DNA of 64,000 nt from an uncultured Lachnospiraceae bacterium (GTDB lineage Bacteria > Bacillota > Clostridia > Lachnospirales > Lachnospiraceae). The notes under the pieces are model-generated. The model searched no databases and had not been told where the DNA came from. It saw only the letters and a list, made by a program, of their open reading frames with translations. The DNA is taken from assembly GCA_910576815.1 (NCBI GenBank), contig CAJTKA010000012.1, forward strand, positions 16,676-80,675. Reading direction: 5' to 3'. Below, in pieces: positions 35,967 to 43,276 of the stretch. Within the stretch, counting starts at the first letter, position 1. Every line of letters begins with the position of its first letter. Made by a program: the position numbers and the translations under genes.

Positions 35967-36142
35967 GACTCTCTCCCTTCAATTTGTCCTCAATATATAT
36001 TCAACTAGCATTTCCCAAAAGCTTACTCTTAATATAGCACAAAAACAAATCATTTTATCTGCTGAAAACGCTATATCATATTTTCAGTAAAAGGGAGCTG
36101 TTGTTCCGGTAGATTCATCTACTTTTGCAACAGCTCCAACAA

Positions 36143-36412
36143 TTACATAGATTCAACTTGTTTCAATATTCTGTAAATAGAACTTTTCGATAAATAATTT
36201 TCCCTTGAAATCACATCAATACTTTTGCCGGAATGATACTCCTCATATATTTTCTGATTTCTTTTTCTCAATTCCTCTTGTTGTCCCGAAACACTTCCCC
36301 ATTTTTTACGACTGCTTCGAGATGAAATATATACATATCCTTCTGGCATAAATTTTCTAATTTCATGCAGCAATTCTTCCGGGAAAATATGATCTGCATT
36401 TTCATATTTCAT
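36143..36412 (-). CDS. CD3324-family small HTH protein
   Basis: 89 residues. The pattern EELLHEIRKFMPEGYVYISSRSSRKKWGS, then LRKRNQKIYEEYHSGKSIDVISRENYLSKSSIYRILKQ matches the CD3324-type family: a short N-terminal strand part and a C-terminal resolvase-like helix-turn-helix. Probably DNA-binding; targets unknown. It forms its own unit. Confidence 0.75.
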   Translation of the reverse strand: MKYENADHIFPEELLHEIRKFMPEGYVYISSRSSRKKWGSVSGQQEELRKRNQKIYEEYHSGKSIDVISRENYLSKSSIYRILKQVESM

Positions 36413-36589
36413 TCTGAACCGCTCCTTAATCCTAATTTTGATTAGAATGCGGATTCTGTATCATTCAGTAATGAAATGCGGCGATATTTTTTACGCTCCA
36501 CACGCATCGCCAATACAAAAACCGCATGGAGCTAGAGCAAACGTCTTAATTTCATAATACGAACCTCCCTATGATTTTGATATGCCACC

Positions 36590-37111
36590 TCATAATTTCT
36601 TTGAAAAATATAACACCAGATCATCATCATTTTGGCACGCTTCATACGGTTCGCATACTTTGTCCTGATACCAGACACCGGAACCGTCCGGTAGGTAGCC
36701 GCGCTTCACATACATTCTCTGCGCACTTCCATAACCGCTATGGAGTCCGACGCCAAGATATACAATATCTGCATATTTAGCGGCGATTTTTTCCGCGACA
36801 TCCATTAAACTAGAACCGATTCCTCTCTTTCGGTATTTCTCTAAAACGCCAAAATCAACAATCTCCGGCCAGCCTTTCCCGCCAAATGCACCCCAGACAC
36901 TGTCGGGATATATGTTGATATAGCCCACGGGACTGCCTGCGCATTCCGCAACCAGAGAAATCGCTTTCCCCGCTCTTTGGTCTTCTAATCTTTTATGATA
37001 TTTGGTAACGGATGCATCCCACCCCTGTTCGATTTCCGCATCCGTAATAGCCTGTGCGTCCGCCTGCTCCATGTCGCGGATAATGATCTGTTCGTTAGAA
37101 AAGTAAACCAA
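36590..37111 (-). CDS. GNAT-family N-acetyltransferase
   Basis: About 173 residues. I choose TTG 37111, 8 bases after AGGAGG, giving the common start MVYFSNEQIIIRDMEQAD. Acetyl-CoA loop VLEKYRKRGIGSSLMDVAEKIA and late segment AQRMYVKRGYLPDGSGVWY are clear. Substrate unknown. It is followed on minus by a gap of about 180 bases and the CD3324-type gene. Confidence 0.82.
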   Translation of the reverse strand: MVYFSNEQIIIRDMEQADAQAITDAEIEQGWDASVTKYHKRLEDQRAGKAISLVAECAGSPVGYINIYPDSVWGAFGGKGWPEIVDFGVLEKYRKRGIGSSLMDVAEKIAAKYADIVYLGVGLHSGYGSAQRMYVKRGYLPDGSGVWYQDKVCEPYEACQNDDDLVLYFSKKL

Positions 37112-37163
37112 AGACAACACCTCCTAAATTTTAATCTGCATTTCTTTTAATAATAAGGCAAGA

Positions 37164-37706
37164 TTATAATGAAATCCAATACCTCTTCATAGTACAGCCA
37201 TCGACATCTATTGCCTTTTCAAAAACTCCACCATTAGCAAGTATCACTTTTTCACTGGCTGTATTCTTGACATCACAGGTAATAAGCAGTTTTGGTATTC
37301 CTAGTTTTCGTGTATTTTGTATATTTAAACGAAGCATCTCTTTTGCGTATCCTTTGCCTCGTTCCGAAGGGCGTACAGAATATCCGCAATGACCTCCCCA
37401 CGTCCCAAGAATAGGATGATTTATATGATGACGCAAATCTATTATACCTATTATCTTGTTATCATCTATGCGAACAGCCAAATACATATGTGAAGGAACT
37501 GTTGATCCTACCGTTTCACAAGTTTCTTCACTTTTCCTAAGGATGCAGATTTTTATCCATTCTTCAGCCGACTTACATACATCAAGAGACATACAGCCCG
37601 CAAATCGATCCTCCGTACCTGCATCGCATTCTAAAATTTCACGTCGAAATTCCCATATGTCATCAGCATATTCTATTTGGGGTTCCACCAATACAAGTTG
37701 TTCCAT
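37164..37706 (-). CDS. GNAT-family N-acetyltransferase
   Basis: 180 residues. N-terminal QIEYADDIWEFRREIL, the IIGIIDLRHHINHPILGTWGGHCGYSVRPSERGKGYAKEML acetyl-CoA region and the C-terminal ILANGGVFEKAIDVDG are typical of the YjdJ-like GNAT branch found beside sugar and antibiotic genes. Target unknown. It lies 24 bases downstream of the 361-aa protein gene on the same strand. Confidence 0.85.
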   Translation of the reverse strand: MEQLVLVEPQIEYADDIWEFRREILECDAGTEDRFAGCMSLDVCKSAEEWIKICILRKSEETCETVGSTVPSHMYLAVRIDDNKIIGIIDLRHHINHPILGTWGGHCGYSVRPSERGKGYAKEMLRLNIQNTRKLGIPKLLITCDVKNTASEKVILANGGVFEKAIDVDGCTMKRYWISL

Positions 37707-37730
37707 TTTTCCCTCGTGTTAATTGATTTT

Positions 37731-38816
37731 TTAGTAGTTTATTTCCGCAAGTCGCTTCTTTAATAAATACAAAGCCCTGTCCACATCATCCTCCTGCGGA
37801 TTTACGATCTCCGCCCGATTGGACAGACCGCAGATCCGCCGCGGCTCGCTCCCGAAATAGACCCTGCGGTTATTGGGACATTTGCACAGTCTTTCGGGAA
37901 ACTGCTCCCTGAACCACGCAAATAATGCACGGTCCTCCTCATAGAAAGCCTCCGCTGCTGCCGTGATATTCTGAAAATGGTTATAATAGATACACAGCAT
38001 AAAGGATTCCCGATCCGCGTAAAAGCCGCAGATGTTTTTCCCCTTGCAGGCATATTCGACCTTCCACCTAAAATCCGAGACGATCCCCCTGAGCGGTTTT
38101 ATCTTTGTTTTACACTTGATACCGCTCAAACTGTCTTCCAGCCTTTTTACAATCGCAGCGTTTTCTACAGACAGCGTTTTGCAGATATCGTCTACAGTCG
38201 GAATCGGCGCATAGGCATTCTTAAAATCAAGGCGCAGAAAATTCATCCACTTATACTTGCTGTCAGGCGCTTTGCAAAGATATTCGATGCCTCCCATCAT
38301 TTGCGGGTATTCGCGATGCGTGATAAAAACGGTATCACCGTCTTTCTCGACATCAATACCGCATTTTGCCAGCACTTCATAGCGGGCGTCATTATACTGT
38401 GATTCATGAATACGCTTCATCTGCCTTTTCACGTCGGTATACTCTTCTTTGCATATCATTAACGCGCCCGTTTGCGCGTCAATACCTTCACTCACTAAAC
38501 CAGTGCGATAAAGGTAAAGCGCATAAAATTGTATCGCCTGCTGAAATGCATTTCTCAGCGTGCTTTCTCTGGCATTTGTTACATGTTCTTTCTCCTTCTT
38601 TACCGGTGTCTTCTGCTCTTTTAACTTTTCCATATACTCTTCATAAGGCTTGGAAAACACCAGATATTCCTCGGGATTTCGATACATTTCCCGATAAAGG
38701 GATAGCATAAATTCATAAAACCGGAATTGCCCGCCTTCTTCCTGCTGTTCCGGCATTTCAAAGGGGGCAATCATTTCTATGCAATGTCTGATCGAACGCT
38801 GTGCATAAGTTTCCAT
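37731..38816 (-). CDS. Uncharacterised cytoplasmic protein
   Basis: About 361 residues from ATG 38816 (AAGGTG 9 bases upstream). The N-terminal half is charged and helical (KLKEQKTPVKKEKEHVTNARE). The C-terminal part contains ACKGKNICGFYADRESFMLCIYYNHF and a late CKCPNNRRVYFGSEPRRICGL, which reads like the small DUF-type domain used by several Clostridia proteins for an unknown ligand. No precise family or catalytic motif is recognised. Sits between AraC and GNAT genes. Confidence 0.6.
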   Translation of the reverse strand: METYAQRSIRHCIEMIAPFEMPEQQEEGGQFRFYEFMLSLYREMYRNPEEYLVFSKPYEEYMEKLKEQKTPVKKEKEHVTNARESTLRNAFQQAIQFYALYLYRTGLVSEGIDAQTGALMICKEEYTDVKRQMKRIHESQYNDARYEVLAKCGIDVEKDGDTVFITHREYPQMMGGIEYLCKAPDSKYKWMNFLRLDFKNAYAPIPTVDDICKTLSVENAAIVKRLEDSLSGIKCKTKIKPLRGIVSDFRWKVEYACKGKNICGFYADRESFMLCIYYNHFQNITAAAEAFYEEDRALFAWFREQFPERLCKCPNNRRVYFGSEPRRICGLSNRAEIVNPQEDDVDRALYLLKKRLAEINY

Positions 38817-38842
38817 GTTCTGTTTCACCTTATTTCAATACT

Positions 38843-39709
38843 TTATTTTGCATCTTTCTTCTTGATGGGAATCCACATCTCCGCATAATAATTCTCATCA
38901 GCCGTCCCATTTTGATAGTTCCTTGGATCGTCATACATCTCCACACAGTATCCCGCCGCAAACTCATAGTCTGCCTGCGCCGGCAGCCATTCCGAAAACA
39001 CTTTTACATTCAATGCCTGAAATGTCTGTACCAACGGTCCTTTACAGGGGAACACCGCCCATGTAAAGGCAGGAATTTGGGTTACTTCCAGTCCCTCCAC
39101 GAGATCGACCGCCGGATCATAAACATCCGCGATCAGATACGTAAACCGATCGTTCCCCATCTGCGGATCGATATTGATGCCGTACATGCCGCAAACGTGC
39201 TTCCCGTTCTCCGACGCGCAATGCTCCTGCCAGAACAGAGGAATATCCTCTTTTGCATTCTGATAACTAAACTCCTTTGATACAGCCAAAACCGAAAAAG
39301 CCTCTTTCTTCACAATTCTGTAGTCCATAGTATACCCGCCTTTCAATGAGATTGTCAATTTCAGCGGTGCGAAATCCTTGATCATTACTTTGTCTTTCCG
39401 CACATTGGAGGGAGAATGCCCATGGAAACGGGTGAACGCTTTCGTAAAGCTGTCAGGTGATTCATAGCCGTATTTCATGGCAAGTTCCATCACGGTATGA
39501 TTGCTCATCAATAGTTCCTGCCCGGCAAGCGCCAGTCTGCGGTTCCTGATGTACTCCGTCACGGTGTAGCCGCATAAAATACCGAAGCCCTTGTGAAAAT
39601 AAAACGGTGAAACATGCACATGCTCCGCCACATCATACATGGTAATATCCTCCGTGATGTGCTCCTCGATATAGTTGATTGCTTCACTGATCGCTTCCGT
39701 CCATTCCAT
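38843..39709 (-). CDS. AraC regulator with GyrI-like effector-binding domain
   Basis: 288 residues from ATG 39709 (GGAGAG upstream). 1-105: double helix-turn-helix (TMYDVAEHVHVSPFYFHKGFGILCGYTVTEYIRNRRL; TVMELAMKYGYESPDSFTKAFTRFHGHSP). 135-288: GyrI/SoxS-Rob-type small-molecule-binding domain (YRIVKKEAFSVLAVSKEFSY; GLEVTQIPAFTWAVFPCKGP; CVEMYDDPR). This HTH-first order is typical of multidrug-sensing activators. Two TCGCAACGCGA repeats lie just upstream. Confidence 0.87.
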   Translation of the reverse strand: MEWTEAISEAINYIEEHITEDITMYDVAEHVHVSPFYFHKGFGILCGYTVTEYIRNRRLALAGQELLMSNHTVMELAMKYGYESPDSFTKAFTRFHGHSPSNVRKDKVMIKDFAPLKLTISLKGGYTMDYRIVKKEAFSVLAVSKEFSYQNAKEDIPLFWQEHCASENGKHVCGMYGINIDPQMGNDRFTYLIADVYDPAVDLVEGLEVTQIPAFTWAVFPCKGPLVQTFQALNVKVFSEWLPAQADYEFAAGYCVEMYDDPRNYQNGTADENYYAEMWIPIKKKDAK

Positions 39710-39737
39710 GATTACTTCAATCTCTCCTTTCCGAGAT

Positions 39738-39774
39738 TCGCAACGCGAAGCTCGTCGAGATAATCGCAACGCGA
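39738..39774. repeat. Two TCGCAACGCGA repeats upstream of the AraC gene
   Basis: Identical 11-mers at 39738-39748 and 39764-39774, each an interrupted palindrome TCGC-AAC-GCGA, spaced 26 bp apart and separated by the near palindrome CTCGTCGAG. The position, about 30-65 bp before the AraC ATG, suggests an operator pair. Confidence 0.55.
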
Positions 39775-39810
39775 TTTTCTCTTTCGCTGTGAACCCAGTA
39801 TACTATGCAA

Positions 39811-41871
39811 TCATTTCTGCGTCCCGACATTATTTGCCTGATTTTTTCCGAAAGTGCTTTCCCGATCCGTAAACAGACAGCGAATTGCATTTAATACCGC
39901 CAGCACCATCACGCCCACATCCGCAAAGATTGCCAGATACATATTAGCGATTCCTACGGCTCCCAGCGCCAGGCAGGCAAACTTGACCGCCAGCGCAAAC
40001 ACGATATTCTGATAAACGATACGCAGGCATTTCCTTGAAATTCTGATGGCCTGCGCAATCTTTAACGGGTCGTCGTCCATCAGTACGATATCTGCCGCCT
40101 CAATCGCCGCATCAGACCCCATGGCACCCATAGCGATGCCGATATCCGCTCGCGAAAGCACGGGAGCATCATTGATGCCATCGCCCACAAAGGCCAGTTT
40201 CGCCTTGGGGGGCTTTGTCTGCAAAAGCGCTTCCACCTTTTCCACCTTATCGGCAGGTAACAGTTCACTGTAGACTTCATCGATGGCAAGATCAGCCGCC
40301 ACCTGATCGGCTACTTTCTTTGCATCGCCGGTCAACATGATGGTTTTCCCTACGCCTGCCCTCTTTAACGCTGCAATCGCTTCTTTTGCATGGGGCTTAA
40401 TGATATCGGAAATCACGATATGCCCCGCGTATTCACCATTGATTCCCATATGAATAATGGTTCCGACATGATGGCAGTCATGATAGGGAATGTTTAAATG
40501 TTTCATCAGCTTGTCATTGCCAGCAGCGATCTCCATACCGTCCACGGTCGCCGTCACACCGTTTCCGCTGATTTCCTGAATATTGGATACGCGGCTCCTG
40601 TCAATTTCCTTTCCGTACGCCCGCTGCAAACTCTTGCTGATGGGATGGGAAGAAGCGCTTTCCGCCAGCGCCGCATACTCGATCAGTTTTTCATCATCTA
40701 TGCTGGAATGATGAATTGCATTGACCTCGAAAACGCCCTTGGTCATGGTTCCTGTTTTATCAAAAACAACACACTTCGTCTTAGAGAGTATCTCCAGATA
40801 ATTGGAGCCCTTGACCAGCACGCCCTCTCTGCTCGCGCCGCCGATCCCCGCAAAGAAACTTAAGGGAATACTGATCACCAGCGCGCAGGGGCAGCTGATT
40901 ACCAAAAAGGTCAATGCCCGATAGATCCAGACACCCCAATCCGCAGCCATTCCCAGGAAAAACATTCTCACAAGCGGAGGCAGAAATGCCAGCGCCAATG
41001 CCGCATAGCAGACTGCCGGGGTATAGACTTTGGCAAACTTGGAGATAAAGTCTTCGGATTTCGATTTGCGGGAACTTGCATTTTCCACCAGATCCAGAAT
41101 CTTGGAAACCGTAGACTCTCCAAACTCCTTCGTTGTCTGTATCTTTAGTACGCTCGTCATACTGATGCAACCGCTGATCACCTCATCGCCGACGCCAACC
41201 TCCCGCGGCAGGCTCTCTCCCGTCAGCGCGCTGGTATTTAAGCTGGACACACCCTCGACGACAATTCCGTCGATTGGCACTTTCTCGCCCGGCTGCACAA
41301 CGATCACACTGCCAATCTCCACCTCGTCAGGATCAACCTGTTCCAGTTTCCCGTCTGACTCCACATTTGCGTAATCGGGGCGGATGTCCATCAGTTCGCT
41401 GATATTGCGGCGGCTCTTGCCTACGGCATAGCTCTGGAACCACTCCCCGATTTGGTAAAACAACATCACGGCGATGGCTTCCAGATACTCCCCGTTCTCA
41501 TAGATGGCCAGCGCCATAGCGCCGACGGTAGCAACCGTCATCAGGAAACTTTCATCAAAGACGCGGCGGTTTTGGATGCCCTTTGCCGCCTTTTTCAAAA
41601 TATCATAGCCGATGATCAGGTAATCTGCCAAGTAACAGGCCAAACGCAGCCACCTTCCCGCAGACGGAAATAAATAGTTGTCAAGCACCGTAAACCGCTC
41701 GGCTGAGATAAATTGCAGGACAAACAAAATCACGGCAGTAAGCAGAATACGACGCATCATGACACTCTGTTTTTTTGTCAGGCCTTTCTTTCTCCTGCCA
41801 ATGATATCTAAAACCATGGCGGCCATAATAATCACAGCCGCCAACAGTACGCTCACTACTATTTCCTGCAT
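39811..41871 (-). CDS. Zn/Cd/Pb-type heavy-metal P1B ATPase
   Basis: 686 residues from ATG 41871 (GGAG upstream). Exports divalent soft metals at the cost of ATP. Seen: transduction motif TGES, metal-binding SCPCALVISIPLSFF in the membrane, phosphorylation site DKTGTMTKG, SSHPISKSL (the HP-type segment of the nucleotide-binding domain) and hinge GDGINDAPVLSRADIGIAMG. Unlike many ZntA/CadA proteins it has no N-terminal HMA domain; a separate HMA protein is encoded 95 bases upstream in the same operon, and the two together replace the usual fusion. The CPC motif places it in subgroup P1B-2. Confidence 0.9.
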   Translation of the reverse strand: MQEIVVSVLLAAVIIMAAMVLDIIGRRKKGLTKKQSVMMRRILLTAVILFVLQFISAERFTVLDNYLFPSAGRWLRLACYLADYLIIGYDILKKAAKGIQNRRVFDESFLMTVATVGAMALAIYENGEYLEAIAVMLFYQIGEWFQSYAVGKSRRNISELMDIRPDYANVESDGKLEQVDPDEVEIGSVIVVQPGEKVPIDGIVVEGVSSLNTSALTGESLPREVGVGDEVISGCISMTSVLKIQTTKEFGESTVSKILDLVENASSRKSKSEDFISKFAKVYTPAVCYAALALAFLPPLVRMFFLGMAADWGVWIYRALTFLVISCPCALVISIPLSFFAGIGGASREGVLVKGSNYLEILSKTKCVVFDKTGTMTKGVFEVNAIHHSSIDDEKLIEYAALAESASSHPISKSLQRAYGKEIDRSRVSNIQEISGNGVTATVDGMEIAAGNDKLMKHLNIPYHDCHHVGTIIHMGINGEYAGHIVISDIIKPHAKEAIAALKRAGVGKTIMLTGDAKKVADQVAADLAIDEVYSELLPADKVEKVEALLQTKPPKAKLAFVGDGINDAPVLSRADIGIAMGAMGSDAAIEAADIVLMDDDPLKIAQAIRISRKCLRIVYQNIVFALAVKFACLALGAVGIANMYLAIFADVGVMVLAVLNAIRCLFTDRESTFGKNQANNVGTQK

Positions 41872-41965
41872 GGTGAATCTCCTTTTCAATTCTTCTTATC
41901 GTTGATCATTGCGGAACCCATCACAAATTCAATAACTTTTGAGAGTTTCGCAATTAACTGTCTTA

Positions 41966-42184
41966 TTACAGGAAAATCTCGCAGTCCGACTCCACCTTCT
42001 TACATGCCTTCAAAACCTCCTGCATCACCGTTCCCGGCTCCTGCCCCTCGGCAAACTCCACAATCATCTTCTGTGTCATAAAATTGACTGTCGCACTCTC
42101 CACTCCCGCAGTCTTACGGGCCGCTTCCTCCATCAAATTCGCACAGTTAGCGCAGTCTACCTCGATCTTATAAGTCTTTTTCAT
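41966..42184 (-). CDS. Free HMA-domain metal chaperone
   Basis: 72 residues from the second ATG (42184), since AGGAGG is 8 bases before it and only 2 before the first. A ferredoxin-like HMA domain with the metal site DCANCANLMEE (CxxC). It is expected to deliver Zn or Cd to the ATPase encoded next. The absence of an HMA on the ATPase makes this gene an integral part of the efflux system. Confidence 0.88.
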   Translation of the reverse strand: MKKTYKIEVDCANCANLMEEAARKTAGVESATVNFMTQKMIVEFAEGQEPGTVMQEVLKACKKVESDCEIFL

Positions 42185-42212
42185 TTTCATATCCTCCTAT
42201 TTATTTTGATTC

Positions 42213-42275
42213 AACGATTAAGTAGTTGTTTAATTGTTATGACTGTAGTATAATACAGAAAAAGAAGAAGGTCAA
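42213..42275. promoter_or_regulatory. Overlapping divergent promoters with ArsR-type operator
   Basis: Minus promoter for HMA/ATPase: TTGACC (42270-42275), 17 bp, TATACT (42247-42252). Plus promoter for arsR: TTGTTT (42226-42231), 17 bp, TATAAT (42249-42254). The -10 boxes overlap. The inverted repeat AACGATTAA-N8-TTAATTGTT (42213-42238) covers the plus -35 and the minus transcription start, so a single bound repressor could block both. Confidence 0.8.
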
Positions 42276-42399
42276 TACCTCTTTTTCAAAATATGGCAGA
42301 TAATCGCAAAACGCTGCCACGGCTATTAACATGGTACAAATATGCCAAGCTGTGTTTCGCAATCATCAATCATTGAAAAATCAGGAAAGGAACCACACA

Positions 42400-42786
42400 A
42401 TGGAAGAAATGAAATTACCGCACCACCACGGAGAAGGCCCTAAGACCGCTCTGATCCGGGAGCAGCTCGATCAGATCGACTACTTTCAGGCAGTGGCGGA
42501 AGTGTTCAAGCAGCTCGGTGACACCACCAGGATCCGCATCTTCTGGCTTTTGTGCCACTGCGAGGAATGTGTCCTCAATATCTCCGCCCTGATGAAAATG
42601 TCGAGTCCTGCCGTCTCCCACCATCTGCGGCCCTTAAAAAACAGCGGCCTGATCGTCAGCCGCCGTGAGGGAAAGGAAGTCTATTACCGCGCCGCAGACA
42701 CGCAGGAGAGCCGCCTGCTGCACGAAATGATCGAGCAGGTGATGGAGATCACCTGTCCGCAGCACTGTCAAACAGAAACAAAATAA
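42400..42786 (+). CDS. ArsR/SmtB-family metal-responsive repressor
   Basis: 128 residues. Winged helix with FKQLGDTTRIRIFWLLCHCEECVLNISALMKMSSPAVSHHLRPLKNSGLIVSRREGKEVYYRAAD. The recognition helix LCHCEECV carries two cysteines in the position of the CxC metal site of ArsR/CadC-type sensors, and the N-terminus has HHHGEG. A C-terminal EITCPQHC may add ligands. Metal binding would release the operator (42213-42238) that controls the divergent efflux genes. It is transcribed in the opposite direction to the ATPase operon. Confidence 0.87.
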   Translation: MEEMKLPHHHGEGPKTALIREQLDQIDYFQAVAEVFKQLGDTTRIRIFWLLCHCEECVLNISALMKMSSPAVSHHLRPLKNSGLIVSRREGKEVYYRAADTQESRLLHEMIEQVMEITCPQHCQTETK

Positions 42787-42787
42787 A

Positions 42788-43276
42788 TTACCCTTCCCGA
42801 TGTTGTCGGATCACCCGCCACGCTTCCACCAGCCGTTCCAACGAATAGCCCGCATTGGCGGGACTGGTGGACGGTAAGAGATATGCCTCTCTCCCGGTTG
42901 TCTGAAAGAGGTATTTTTGATAAAGCTGATAAGCCTTGCCGCCATTGGTATAAATAGCGCGGATATCCGCAGCGTTCAAAATCCGTGACAAATCGTTCGG
43001 CGTCACGTCGCGGATGCTGGCATCCGAGGACCCCGTTATCTCACAGCTTGCGATCACATCCCACACCGCTATGTGATGGGAAAGCAGCATTTCTCTTTTC
43101 TGCGCGATGCTTTCAGGCGTTTCACAGTCAAGCACCTGCGCCATTACCTTCCAAAAGCGGTTTTGCTTATGTCCGTAGAAAAATTGCTGTTCCCGCGACT
43201 TCACCGAAGGAAAGCTCCCCAAGATCAGAATTTCCGAGTCCTTATCATATACCGGATCGATCGTATGCACTAGCAT
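42788..43276 (-). CDS. Hypoxanthine-DNA glycosylase (deoxyinosine type)
   Basis: 162 residues of the uracil-DNA-glycosylase superfamily. ILGSFPSVKSREQQFFYGHKQNRFWKVM gives the family-1-like base-recognition loop, VWDVIASCEITGSSDASI and LLPSTSPANA the late motifs. These match the hypoxanthine-DNA glycosylase branch that removes deaminated adenine. The ATG lies 7 bases inside the end of the alpha-galactosidase gene, so translation is coupled, an odd partnership of DNA repair and sugar hydrolysis. It meets the convergent arsR gene with one base between. Confidence 0.85.
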   Translation of the reverse strand: MLVHTIDPVYDKDSEILILGSFPSVKSREQQFFYGHKQNRFWKVMAQVLDCETPESIAQKREMLLSHHIAVWDVIASCEITGSSDASIRDVTPNDLSRILNAADIRAIYTNGGKAYQLYQKYLFQTTGREAYLLPSTSPANAGYSLERLVEAWRVIRQHREG

